From contig NW_017265150.1 in NCBI RefSeq assembly GCF_001638985.1, forward strand, positions 1,062,984-1,126,983: 64,000 bases of DNA, written 5' to 3'. The position numbers and the translations under genes were made by a program. Below, one piece after another: positions 37,201 to 48,888 of the stretch. Under the pieces are notes generated by a model, which was given only the letters and a program-made list of their open reading frames with translations, searched no databases and was not told the DNA's origin. The DNA is from Phycomyces blakesleeanus NRRL 1555(-). Lineage: Eukaryota; Mucoromycota; Mucoromycetes; Mucorales; Phycomycetaceae. Within the stretch, counting starts at the first letter, position 1. Every line of letters starts with the position of its first letter.

Positions 37201-37257
37201 CTAGAAGGCAAAGTTCAGATGTGTGTAGTTCCTTTGCCACGAAAAATATATATTTAG
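34225..37257 (+). pseudogene. Tnp2-type transposase of element D, broken
   Basis: Gene structure is as in A: N-terminal CKCSKC finger exon (an upstream in-frame ATG lies at 34135), acidic exons (YNVDAEDQVE, then DISDSESDD), and a long exon from about 34780. NIDWFQPFDG, LVGLMPGSKEAK and CNIPAACKT are present; the third has lost the probable catalytic Asp seen as ACDIPAA in A and B. In-frame stops are at 35287-35289, 35707-35709, 35854-35856, 36535-36537 and 37057-37059, so this copy is inactive. Confidence 0.85.
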
Positions 37258-37464
37258 ATTCAAATACAAAAATAAAACACGTATAAAAAAGAAAAATTAA
37301 TTAATACAGACTAATATATATAGCTGCACGTTTATTTTTTATTATTTCTATAAATTTTTGTTTGTACTTGACATGCTATACATGCATCTGTATACATCAT
37401 GCTAATCCGTAAACATAAATAAATAGAAAAAAGACTCTAAAATAGTTGGCAAGAAAAAAATGAT

Positions 37465-38737
37465 TTATTTTGAAAAGCACCAATCTGGTAAAGTGACTGC
37501 CAAATTCTCGGGAATGCTCACTTCTTTCTCATAAGGGATGCGCTTTTTCAAGCTTTTTGAATTTTTCTTCAAACGGATAACAGTAAGTTCATCAATAGTA
37601 CTAATAAATGTCTGGAGCTGGTTTAAAGAATAAATAGTATTAATAAAGTATTATTATTTTCTTTAAAACATAAATAGATGTTTAACATTACCTCATCAGT
37701 TCTCCAGCTGGGACGATATGCCTGCACTTTGTTATTTCCATCCAACTCGCCATCAGACATCACGTCAATAGAAAGAATATTTCTGCAATCATATCGATTC
37801 ATGCCCTCATGAATAGCCTCTGTGTATGTCTGGTACGTGATAATACGACGGTCAAGAAGCTACCAAAGAATATTGTATTAAAACATTAAATTAATAGTAA
37901 ATTAACTTTATTTTAAAACTTATGGTCTTCTTTCTGTTGCATCTTCTTCCAGCTTTATTTCTAGCCATAATCTTCTCTGCTGAGGTCTGGAAGACTCGCA
38001 CTTGATTTTGGTAGTGATTCTTTATTATATTCATAATGACACTCTTTGACACATTTGTGCAACATCTTTGAGGTCTCAGGTACTTGAAGAGAGCCAGTGC
38101 AAGTGTCTTGTTGTACTTGTTGCCATACGTGTCAGTCATTGACCATGCTGATCTATTATTATTCTCAGCAACTTTGAGCGGGTCTGTGCTAACAAAGTTC
38201 GGTTTCTTGATATAACTATTGATAAGTTGCTATAAAAACAGTATTAGATATATTAATCAGTAATGTTATTATTATCAATTTACTTACAGAAATCAAGGGA
38301 TGATGTTTCGCTCCAAGGTCAAGATCATCATCCATGGAAGAAGAAGAATCCGCTGGTACAGCAGAAGGCATCACGGAATTTTGGCTGGTCATTGCCTTTT
38401 TTATTTCAGCATTTTCAGTCATGAGCTGAAGGACCGAGTTCTTCAAAAATTCATTTGTCTTGTTGGACAAATCCAGGCCATTCTTCAAATGAGTTATTGC
38501 ATCAGTCACTCCTTTTGCATTTTCTTGCAAGGATTGCATCGACACATTGTTGGCTGCCAAAAAGGTAAGGAAGTGATCCATTGGGGTCACAGCGACTTGA
38601 ACTTCAGGGGCTGTGTCAACTGCTACTTCTGGAGTTGGTGTATCAATTGGAGCAACAACACCTGCAATTGTGCTATTAAGAACAGCATTCATGCATAGGT
38701 TGGGTCGGCGGGGAGCAGTAGGAATACGCTTTGTCAT
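37465..38737 (-). CDS. Partner gene of element D, four exons, no stop in exon 1
   Basis: Exon 1 starts at 38737 (MTKRIPTAPRRPNL) and is open through the coiled coil to HHPLIS, unlike copy A. Exon 2 contains SYIKKP and the basic GRRCNRKK. Exon 3 has SIDVMSDGELDGNN and RPSWRTDE; exon 4 ends in LPDWCFSK. The donor of intron 2 is ATAAGT as in A and B. It converges with Tnp2 about 200 bp away. The function is not established; a DNA-binding or regulatory accessory role is inferred from position and from plant CACTA elements. Confidence 0.65.
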
Positions 38738-38739
38738 TT

Positions 38740-40394
38740 TCTGTTAATAAAATAAATATTAATAATTTTCAACTAATATTGTACAATTCACTACACTTGT
38801 TATATCATATTTAAAATTCACATACTAGTAAAGAGGATAAGCGGTGCAGATTAACTCTCTACCTTTCATTTGATATTTAAGCACATCTCCCAACCGCTTG
38901 ATCCACATTTAGACAACTTCTTTTCTAACTCAATGAGGCACAAAGTAGTATTTCAAGATGACGGTGGTCATCTTCTTTTGGAGTATTACTTTTTACAGCC
39001 CGCATTTTGTCAGGGTCAAACTGGATTTTAAGACAAGTCTTTTTTTTTCCTTTTTTTTTCTTTTAACAACATTTATTATTGATATTTTCTTTGTTTCTCT
39101 TTTGCTTATGTTTTTACAATTTCACTTACAATTTTCTTTCTTTCTTTTATAGCTCGATACCAAATATGTGTCTCTTTGTTTGACTATACTCTGTCTGATA
39201 TATCAAGATAAGATATCATTATCTTACAGATCTTTGTTACTCATCATATTGTTTGTCTAGCCATTGCTACTCATTTCCATTGAGTCTCATCATCTCTTAA
39301 TCGAACATGATGGTAAGTTTTTTTCTTAAAAAAAATTCAAATTATTCTTTTGTCTTCCTCATAGATATATATTTATTTTTATTATGATTTATTAGTTATG
39401 TCTAATATTATGCACGAAGATGTATAATCAGTAATATTTGGTAAGTTAACTACAATATATTTAATAAATACGCCTTTACTATGCACAATATTAATAATTA
39501 TTCATTTTTAGAATGTATCTCTATTCAAAGACTACTGGTATTGTCTTGATAATTCTGAAGAACATGTTTATATCAATTTTATGTCAAGTCTTCTCCGCCT
39601 TGTAAGTATTTATGAAGAAATTTCAATTTAAATCATTTACTAATTCTTCTTTTCTATTAATCATTTTTTAATAGCATTCCCGCTATTAAAGTATGTATTC
39701 CATGTCTACTCCCGGAAGGCTTTAAATTATATATAGCGAGCAAGAAGTATTAGCGATTATAATAGCTATAGTATCAAAACTGTCGCGAAATTAGGATTTT
39801 TATCTAGAAAAGATTTTCCTATCAAATAAAACAAAATTGAACAAAAAATGTATAACCCAATGTTTTTCCAAAAAATAAATAAATAAAAGTAAAATAAATA
39901 AACAAACCAAAGAGGCTTGTTTATAAAAATCTACCCATGCTTTGTTTCTCTTTTCCATTGTAAAAAAACCTAGTTTCATCACTTTGAGCACGTATAAAAA
40001 ACCAACTATCATCATTTCTTTATATTGTAAAAAACCTACAATCATCTCTTTGATAGTTTTTAAAGCATTTCTGCAGCCAATAAAAAAACCCGGTAAAAAT
40101 AATAATATGGGACGCTAGCTCTTTATAGACCTCAAAATATAACACATAAAGAGGTAGACTCGATAGGAGTAAAGCGTAACTACAATATTTATTCAGTTTC
40201 CATAGTTTGCGGACTGACAATCGTTCTACATTGGGTTTTCGTGTACCCGTTGTTATGATGATACGCATCAGCACCATAGATGATATCGTACCATTGCTCA
40301 AAATGATATATCACAAAAATTGTGATGATATCGGCTCAATCATCTACATTTTTGGTACATTTGATCCAGATGAAATTACCCTATTTTTCCAGTG
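38740..40394 (+). other. Element D tail with splice signals and subterminal repeats
   Basis: Plus-strand donors (GTAAGT near 39311, 39443, 39603) and acceptors (near 39151, 39394, 39511, 39675) outline small exons. One exon (39512-39602) is open as NVSLFKDYWYCLDNSEE and can join to HSRY-stop, but the preceding one contains stops. Short repeats TAAAAAACC occur at about 39961, 39994, 40028 and 40081, within 310-435 bp of the terminus. Confidence 0.4.
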
Positions 40395-40397
40395 TAT

Positions 40398-41671
40398 GTT
40401 GTTAAACTAATGATGACATAAAACTTGAATTAAAGAACAAATTATGTTTTCAATTAAATATATAAAGAAGTCTATATAGCCTCAGATTAGGTTTTCTCCC
40501 CTTTATTTGCATAAGCATTCTATTTATACAAATATTAATTAATATCTATTAGCTTTAATGTCTAAAAAATTAAACAGCTATTACAGTTTGAGGATAAAAA
40601 GTAACAAACTTTGGTTCACACTAATTACATAATTTTAAGTTCATGAGTTTAGTAAATTAACATGGACAATAAATGCAATATCACACATTTTTATTGTACA
40701 TAGAAGCCTTAGATATGAAACATGAGACTGTATAAAATTACATATATGGTCAAATATTTTAAAAAAAATTATATAATGTGTTCAAAGTCCCTATTAAAGA
40801 TCTCTAAAAAGAACACATGTAATAACTATGAAGGCTAGTATTAATAAAATACAAATCAGCAAAGTTGACAAAAGAAAGTAACTTGAGAAGAATTAACAGA
40901 AAAATATCTGCATCAAGTACAATTTGGTTGTCAAGATTGCTCGCATGCTCATTATAAATCTCAGTAGATTTCGAGAATTGCAGGGAATCTGTCTTCTGTT
41001 TTTTCAAATATAGGAATCAGGCATAATAATGTTAATACAAAGCAGATTTATACTCTTTGATTAAAAAAATCAATTAAGAAATATACATGTCTTCATCAAT
41101 ATCATAGTACTTAGAGAATAGTTTTTTTTTAGATAAAACAATGTAAAAATATTAAATAAATATAGATATATGGATATTATTTAATGAATATATAGCTTAA
41201 GCTGTTACTAAATATTATAAAATTTAGTATTTCTTCTTTGCATACTTTTTCATATTTAACTTGTATTATTTTGATCAATAAAAACCAAAAAAAAATCAAT
41301 ATAAAATATCATGTATTTATTGAACCAATCATAAAAAGAACACAAATACCTAAGAAGGTATAGATCTGCCATATTTAGAATATTTTATTGGCTTAGATGC
41401 AAAATAATAGATAATCTTATAAATTGTATTTAACAAAAAATAAAACTAATAGGCTAAAACAGGCATGCTATTAGTTATAAAAGTTACAAGTTCATAACTC
41501 GTTACGAGGTTGGTATGTTAAATACGGACTTTTAAAAAGCATAAGTTACAAACTCATAACTTGTTATGAGGTCGGAGATATAAATTGTGCCATTTCCTAC
41601 AGTGTTGGTAGAATATGGTTTTTGGACTATTACTAAAAAATATGTTTTACTACTTGTTAATTTAACTAAAT
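40398..41671. other. AT-rich intergenic stretch, no gene seen
   Basis: No coding or repeat feature could be supported. The only open frames are short and lack recognisable motifs. Confidence 0.5.
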
Positions 41672-41744
41672 GCCCGGCTAGCTCAATCGGTAGAGCGTGA
41701 GACTCTTAATCTCAAGGTTGGGGGTTCGACCCCCCCGTTGGGCT
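41672..41744 (+). tRNA. tRNA-Lys (CTT)
   Basis: The acceptor stem GCCCGGC pairs with GTTGGGC using two G-T pairs. The anticodon stem-loop GAGACTCTTAATCTC gives anticodon CTT. A box (TAGCTCAATCGG) and B box (GGTTCGACC) are present, followed by a T-run at about 41750. No intron is needed. A solo LTR begins 47 bp downstream. Confidence 0.95.
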
Positions 41745-41791
41745 TAACTTTTTTGTTTTTATGTTGTTGTTTCTGTGTCAGGTCTCGATCT

Positions 41792-42600
41792 TGCTAGACA
41801 TTATTTTGATGAATCCATAAAATCTGAAGATGGTTAACCGTAGTATAACGACTCTTCTTCTATTTAAATATAATAGGAGTTCACATAGTTGTGGTCGGCT
41901 GATTTTTAATGATCGACCTCCTTAATTTTCTTTACTGTTTATAGTAGCTTCTGAAGTTGAAAACAAGAGTCACTCAAGGTTAGTTTCACATAATATTTGT
42001 ATTTTATTAAAATACCCCTAATAAACTTTTATTGTTCTATCTATTTACAAACATGAATAACAGTAATAATAGTCAGTTCTAAGGCTTCAAAAAATGAACT
42101 TTACTGATTTTTTTAATAACAACCTTTTCTTTATCAGAGATGCCTAAAAAATAAGAGCAATATGCAGATGATATAAATAATTAAGTGCTTTAAGACTTCA
42201 GCAAAAAAGTAGACAAAAACTTGTCAGCTTAAAAAGATGTCGTCGATTAAATATTCTATAAAAGGAGCAATTTTTAGTACATCCCCTATCTTTTGCTGGG
42301 GATGCACTTAAATTTGTTGCCCATTTTGAGAATAATTTTTTTGCCTAAAATTGGAAAAAAAAAACGGTCGACCGACAAAAAAAATCAGTCGATCACAACT
42401 ATATAAATGCCTAATATAATAGCTACTGAGGATAATGCGCAGTATTAGTCTAGAAAACTATATAAGACAATTCAATTCATATCAATAAAAAATATCTTTT
42501 ATCTTCTCTTTGATTTTACGTATACTTCTTGATCTCTAGTGGGTTTGACCTTTTGACTTTGTTATAGTAAAAGGAAGACCAGCCCAGATCAGGAATGACA
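41792..42600 (+). repeat. Solo LTR of the 6522 family, containing a MITE
   Basis: It starts TGCTAGACATTATTTTGATG and ends CAGGAATGACA, matching the Ty3 LTR. ATCT flanks it at 41788-41791 and 42601-42604. A 512-bp TA-flanked element interrupts it; without that it is about 295 bp, so it also has deletions. Confidence 0.85.
41888..42399. mobile_element. TA-flanked MITE inside the solo LTR
   Basis: The ends are GTTGTGGTCGGCTGATTTTT and, inverted, GTTGTGATCGACTGATTTTT. TA lies on both sides (41886-41887 and 42400-42401). It has no intact gene and is younger than the LTR it interrupts. Confidence 0.75.
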
Positions 42601-42912
42601 ATCTGGTATTTCTTTTTGGGGATCTATATGGACATGCAAGAAAAATTAGGGTCAGACATGCAAAAAAGACCAAAAGGGAAAATTATACGTGACGTCACCT
42701 ATAATTGGCCTTTGGGAGTGTTAATGACAAATTGAGCACTGATAAGACATGCAAAAGTGACCAAATTGAAGAATTAAACATTACATCACATATAATGAGT
42801 TTTGTTACACACATTTTTTTGGGGGGATCAGATAAATTACTCTTCAGATTGCCAATAAAATTGCTGCCCTTTTTTTACTATAACATCAGTGCATAATTTT
42901 TTGACATTTAAC

Positions 42913-45660
42913 ATGAACAACATGAACAACATTAATAATATCAATGACTTTGTCATTGTTAGCAAGATGTCAAAGAAGTACAATGCTGCCTTGACTGAAT
43001 TCAACTCAATTTTTCTTGTTGGAAGAGAGTTCTCTTCAGTTGTAGCTGTTCGAGAAGCTGCCAAGGCATATGATGTCAAGCATAACATTGATCTCACTAC
43101 TAAATATACATTAAGCTCCTGCATCAAATTGATTTGCAAGCATTCTGGCAAATATAGAGATATCAGAAAAGCCAAGAAGATTGCTTTCCAAACATCAGTT
43201 ACTGGTGAAACTCTTCCTGGATGGAAGAGAAAGTGTGAAAAAGATACGCAAAAGCATGGTTGCCCATGCTTTATGTACACCAACACTACTAAGAAGGGAA
43301 AGTTGACTGTGTGCTCCCATGAGGCACAGCACAACCATGCAATTGAGAAATATTGTAGAGCATACACCATGCATCACAAACTCTTACCTGAGGCACTGAC
43401 TCTTGTTGTCAACCATCTCAAAAACAATGACGATGTTTCCACTATTTTCTACAGTTTGAACATAAATGGATTCACCAACATCGTCCGACACAATATTGCA
43501 AACATAAAGCAACATTTTGGAAAGTCTGATGAAGGAAGGGAGATGTTTGATTTCATCACAACCCTTCAAGATCTTGACTTCTATGTCAGATACTCTGTTA
43601 ATAACATGGAAGATAACCAAATAAATATGATCTTGTTTGTTCACCAAGATGCAATCAATGAAGCACAAAGAATGCCCAAGACTGTGATAATTGATGCCAC
43701 TTACAAGACGAATAGTCATTGAATGATCTATGTCAACATTGTTGGTACCAGCAATGTGAGGGGAAACCCTTGCACAACATTAAAAACATTCCCAATTTCT
43801 AGTGCTTGGGTAGAACATGAGACAGAAAAAAACTATCTCTGGGTAATTACCTGTCTCCACAATGCAGTCTGGTCTGATGTCTATGACAACAACAACAATA
43901 ACAACAACCAAACGCCTCTTCTCCCAAATATTTTCATCACAGACAATGAGAAAGCATTAAGAAATGCTATTACTCGAGTCTTTCCCAAGTCAAAGCAGTT
44001 GTTGTGCTATAAGCACATCAAAGACAATTTCAAGAAGCAATTGCTTCTGACAATGAAGGGAGATGAAAGTAGCAAAAAGAGAGACCTGCTGGATTCTTTG
44101 GCAGAGTTCCTTGACCAAATTGTATTGAAGTGTATTACACCTAAAGAGATAAAAAAAGAAACAAGCAGATATCTCGAATTTGCAAAAGAAAATTGCAAAG
44201 TGTTGTATTCAACATAATTGTAGATTCAAATAGAGCACACAGACAATAAGACAAAGACATATTGAATAAGCGACCAGTATCAATTATACATTATTTCTCA
44301 CACTATCATTAAATAAAGAATATACCGATAATAAGGTCACATACCTTAGTCAACATCACTAATCACTCAAACAAGAGCGTGGGTAATAACTTAACAATAT
44401 ATTATCTATGATATAAGAAAACAGACATCACATGATATACTCATATCATTATTCTAAATACATATGCAATGTCTATATAAACTCATACAGCAAATAGCAA
44501 TAGAAGATCATCTCTCTTTTCATCAATAAACAAAGTCTCACCGTACTTCTGTTATATATTAGGTAAAAATAAGATATAAAATAAAACAAGTGCAGACGAG
44601 AGTACGGTGAGACTTTGTTTTATTAGAAGAAGTGAAAAAATCAGAAAAGAGATGCTGTTCTATTGCTATTAGTATTGTGCGTTTATATAGACATTGTATT
44701 TAGCTTGGTGATGATATGATGATATCATGTAATGTCTGTTTCTCTACCATTATCTTCTATGATTTAGTTCTTATGTTTTTAGTGTTATTGACTAGAGTCT
44801 TAGTATTTGTCTTAGTATGTTCTTTACGTAATTTCCTTGTATAAGGGAAGGTATATCTTTTAGTATCGTTACTAGTTGTCGGTAACTCAATGTACGTATT
44901 TATTGAGTGACTGTACTTTTAATTTAAATCTACAATTATGTTGGATACAACAACTTCTCGTCTGCACTTTGTTTTTCTTTCTTTTCCAAAAATATAACAC
45001 AAAGACCAGAGAAAAGTTGCCAGTGCTTTTCTTGAGAAGTACATATAAACTTTCTAAATCTGATGTAAACAGTCTATTTAACTATAAAAAATCTTTTTTT
45101 TTAATATACTTTAACAGAAAAATGAAAGACAAGGAAAACTGAATGAACATGTATGTTTACAAACATGCCCATTTTGGCAATCACATATCAAACTGTGCAG
45201 AAAGTGCCCATGCTTCTCTCAAGCATTCTCTTGGTACTTCCTCGGTTAAACTGAAGACAGTTACTCTTAAAGTAAAAAAGTTGTATGATAAGTTAGTAAG
45301 TTTATTCTATACTATTTTATACATTTATTGGTTATAATATATTTATAAGTTATACAGGTTGCAGATCGCAAGGGCTAATGGTAAAAAGCCTTGGAGAAGG
45401 AACAAAAATTGTATTCGATAAAGTCAATGCCACCAGACTAAATGACATTCATTTTAAAGTCTGTAGATTTGCAATGGATCAGATCAAATTGGAATTATCT
45501 AAGTCTATTATACCCAAAAAACTAGCCAAAGAGTGCAAATGCCTTATACAATACAACTACCTGCTTCCTTGTTAACACACACTCGCCAAATTTGATAAAA
45601 TCCCAATCTTCTGCATCCCAAGATGCTGGAGAAAAAACTATCTAGAAGGAGAAAGTAATA
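42913..45660 (+). pseudogene. MULE3 transposase and SWIM region, broken
   Basis: The gene starts at ATG 42913 (Asn-rich). A FAR1/WRKY-GCM1-like Cys/His region follows (CIKLICKHSG, HGCPCFMYT, HEAQHNHAIE). The catalytic domain shows VIIDATYKTN, then ITDNEKALRNAI and LLCYKHIKDNF. TGA at 43720-43722 interrupts it directly after the first motif. After the palindromic insertion the frame resumes with HFGNHISNCAESAHASLKH and, past an intron (45296-45357), a SWIM-like CKCLIQYNYLLPC-stop-H. Start and domain order fit Mutator-like transposases. Confidence 0.8.
44201..44952. repeat. Palindromic pair of LTR-like arms
   Basis: Arms 44201-44547 and 44601-44952 are inverted copies, both with TGTTGTAT(T/C)CAACATAATT at the outer edge and AAGTCTCACCGTACT at the inner edge. 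Each arm has a TATATAAAC box and AATAAA-like signals, as in an LTR. The 53-bp centre ends AAGTGCAGACGAG, and its inverted form follows the right arm at 44956-44968. No target duplication is evident. It splits the MULE3 gene. Confidence 0.75.
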
Positions 45661-45679
45661 TATATATAATAATAGCAAT

Positions 45680-46310
45680 TGTTGTGGGGAGAAAATAAAG
45701 CAAAATATAATATAGACGAAAGAATTCGTGAGAACTTGTGTAGGTTGTTTATTTCAAAAGAAAAGTAAAGAATGATAAAATTCGATTGTCTTTCTACACG
45801 GAACTATCTACTGATATTTATATGTTTTTCTAATTTGTAATTCAGTGTGTGCTTAAGTAATCTTTATCACGATGAGTCATATTCCAGGAGTATTGTTCTT
45901 CTGGAAAGATCCGGAAAGACCAATTAATATGATACTTCTCCAGTCAGATCAGTCCAAGAGTTTTGGTAAAGAAGAGCATTTATGCTATTGGTAATATTTT
46001 AGTATTCCGACCCAGATACTCGGGTAATGTTTCATAATATTAGATAGTTGTAGTTGTAGTCTCTCAATTAAGTATTTGTATAATAAAAGAAATATGTAGA
46101 TGAAATATAATGATGCCATATATATAATGTATATGTATTTGTATATCCCATGTCATGGTGATAATAATAAATAATCAATTATGTGTATGATGATCTGTGT
46201 ATTAGATAATATCATAAAGGGAGATCCGTTTGACTGGAATAGCTGAGGATATTATTTTATCCTTCAGTCTTACTCTCAGATTCAGCAGTAATCAATACTC
46301 ATTCACAACA
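45680..46310 (-). repeat. Solo LTR with perfect 5-bp duplication
   Basis: TGTTGTGGGG to CACAACA, 631 bp, is related to 20221-20754 and 31389-31920. GCAAT flanks both sides (45675-45679 and 46311-46315). It lies in MULE3 between the SWIM and OTU parts. Confidence 0.9.
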
Positions 46311-46349
46311 GCAATAATTACGTGACGATTTTCTCATATAACATTTTAT

Positions 46350-47141
46350 TATGTAGACCATTTAACTATCCAAAATGCAACCACAGTACCCCCAAACATC
46401 AACAATATCAAACCAATAACCTCAGAATTCAACTATGCTCTTGAGCTTATTTGCAAACATTTTGCCAATGCTCAGAGCAAACAAGAGCAAATTAATATAT
46501 ATCAATTAATAGAAAGAACTTTGAAACAAATCGACGTACAGAAACTCAAAAATCTGAAGGGCCCAACAGTAGTTGAAGCCATTAAAGGCCAACCAAAAAA
46601 TACCAAGCACAAAATGATTGCATTAGAACATTGCATCAATACCAAAAAAGAAAAAACCACAAAAAAATTAAAACAGAAAAAGAACAAAAAAGTAAGATTT
46701 TAATATTGTTTGCATTTAATTTACTGAATCTTTGCTTTGTTTTCTAGGCAAAAAAAATATCCTCCACTAAAGAGCAAAAAGCCATCAAAAATATTATCAA
46801 CCTTGGGCTATCATGCGATCCCACATTACTAATCAACCTCACAATCGCACCAAAACATATATCGACAATCTTTTCTCCTGAAGCAAATGGAAATTGTGGG
46901 TACAGGGCGATAGCAATAGAAGTGTACCAGGACCAGGAGGAGTGGTCATAAGTAAAAGACAAAATGCCAGAAACATTTTTAAAGCAGCAACACAACTACT
47001 ACCATAGAAGAATAGAGCATGGCAATATGCCTGCTTCCAATAACCCACTCATCTGCAGTCTCCAAGACAAGCGCTCACCTCTCCCCCAGCAACATTGGTT
47101 CGGTACAATCGACCATCCTCAACTTGTAGCCAATACATTTA
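46350..47141 (+). pseudogene. MULE3 linker and OTU-like protease domain, N-terminal half
   Basis: The first part reads NYALELICKHFANAQS and later NLKGPTVVEAIKGQP and KKEKTTKK, a basic linker usual before the C-terminal domain. After an intron (about 46691-46748) comes FSPEANGNCGYRAIAIEVY, the OTU cysteine-protease nucleophile motif GNC(G)YR; the usual Asp before GNC is Asn here. HWFGTIDHPQLVANTF follows. A TAA interrupts at about 46949. The domain is cut at 47141 by element E and resumes at 53811. Confidence 0.7.
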
Positions 47142-48888
47142 CACTGGGGGATTAGATTTCTACACATATGCGATAGTATGGGAAATTCTGAGTGACAGAA
47201 TAATTAAATTCTGGAATTTGGCATTTATAGATTCCATTCGCAATATGTTATATTACCTGTGAGTTGTCTATGTAACTTCTGAACTTATAATAATCCATAT
47301 AGAGATGTAAGGTTCTTTTAAACTATTTAATCGCAGAGAGAATAATCAAATTATGGCATTTTTTTTTGGATGTTACATTAAATTAAACTTGATTTGAAAC
47401 AGAGATTCCAATAAAAAATCTATTTTTGATAGAAAACTGTCTACTGAAATAGTAGAATTCTATTGGATTACTTTACAGAGAAAACTGTCTACTGAAATAA
47501 TGATATTCTATTGGATCATTTAACAGAAGAAACAGGATTTATGTATACTGTCTTCCGAATCTAAAGACTTTTATTGGACAATTATGCATGGCTAAACTAT
47601 AGGAATCACACATGCCATACTACTGCAATACTTCTTGCACTTCATTTCAAATATTTTTATAGGAATTGTTTTGGAAAAATTGTTTTTATTAAAAAAAAAG
47701 CTTCTTGCTTATAATATGTATGGCTTGACAATATATAGTCTAATCTAATATATAGACTACTACATAATTAATATAATAACAAACTCTTTCATATATTATA
47801 ATATATAAATATTTCCAATATGATAGAATCCTATAAATAAACATGTGTTTACGGTATTTCACTAGTAAGAGAAGGCTAAAAAATTATTCAATTATATTAG
47901 ATTATATAAATATTTATTTTTCTTTAATTTAAATAGTATAGTTACTTACCAGTACTTTCGTCAGAACCAGGCATAGTGCACATTAACTGTTGTTCTGAAA
48001 GGTTTAACAAAACGCATTAGTAAAGATCATGGAATAAAGTTTGTTTATTACTTACCAAAGAAAACCGGTTTTCAAAGACAAGCCATTCAATCAGGTACAT
48101 AGAAATGTTGGCAGTACTAACAGAGATAGAAAATAAACAAAATTAGATATAAGAATAAAATAAATAAATACATTATTCAGACTTACCGGATAAATTTCTG
48201 CTGCTGGTATGTCTTTATGATGAGCTGAGGAGTTAATGAGCTGAGGAGCTAATGAGCTGAGGAGCTAATGAGCTGAGGATAGAAAAAGAAAATAATTAAT
48301 AAAGAAACACATACACAATAACCACATTTTACTTTTTTGTTCTTGTCTATTAATCAACACAGCAAAGACTTGTAATACTATCAGCAACCACAATAATAAT
48401 AAAAGAAAAAACATTAAGAATAAATATAACAATAGAATAATACAAACAAATTGCTTACCAGGGTGTGAACTCAAATACATCAACCAGAATAAAAGTAAAT
48501 AAAGTGGAAAAGAAACAGGAAAAAAATAAATAAGAAAAAAATAAAGAAAAAGAAGAAAAAAAAGTGGGCTTTCAAACAGAAGGCAGTTTAGATGAGAATT
48601 GACTCTAGTAATATACAATAGTAATAAAATGAATAGTCCAAAATTATATTGTAACACTAAGTTCTATGTTGAATATTAAAGAAGTTGTTCAAGATTATAA
48701 AGGATTTTATAAAAAATAATATATAATCCCTTTCTTTTCTCAGCTATTTCATAAATCTACTTTATATTAACTTATTTTGTATGTATATATTTGATTAAAC
48801 AAAAATAAATATATTTCAACCCATACATTTATTTTATTTTAATAATTTATTAATCTATAAAACTTTAATAAAAATACAATAAAGAAAA
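47142..48888 (-). other. Element E tail: subterminal and tandem repeats, splice signals
   Basis: GAAAACTGTCTACTGAAATA and TTCTATTGGAT recur at 47430-47520, 290-380 bp from the terminus. Four copies of a 16-bp unit (GAGCTGAGGAGCTAAT) lie at about 48220-48279. On the minus strand, GTAAGT donors near 48187, 48057 and 47949 outline small exons, as in B, C and D. No coding frame could be confirmed. Confidence 0.4.

Larger units (their letters stand above)
33644..40394 (+). mobile_element. Element D: complete CMC/Tnp2-type transposon
   Basis: The two ends carry a perfect 27-bp terminal inverted repeat beginning CACTGGAAAAATAGGGTA. TAT flanks both sides (33641-33643 and 40395-40397), a 3-bp target duplication typical of CMC/EnSpm elements. 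It is 6751 bp long. Contents are Tnp2 (34225-37257, plus), the partner gene (37465-38737, minus) and a 1.65-kb tail (38740-40394). It is the inverted sister of element A. Confidence 0.93.

Noticed and set aside
40804..41007. Minus-strand 67-codon frame between element D and tRNA-Lys
   Set aside because: It is short and AT-rich with no domain, splice partner or repeat elsewhere; not better than chance.
48220..48279. Four 16-bp direct units considered as a CRISPR-like array
   Set aside because: There are no spacers; the units are contiguous and the genome is eukaryotic. It is an ordinary minisatellite.
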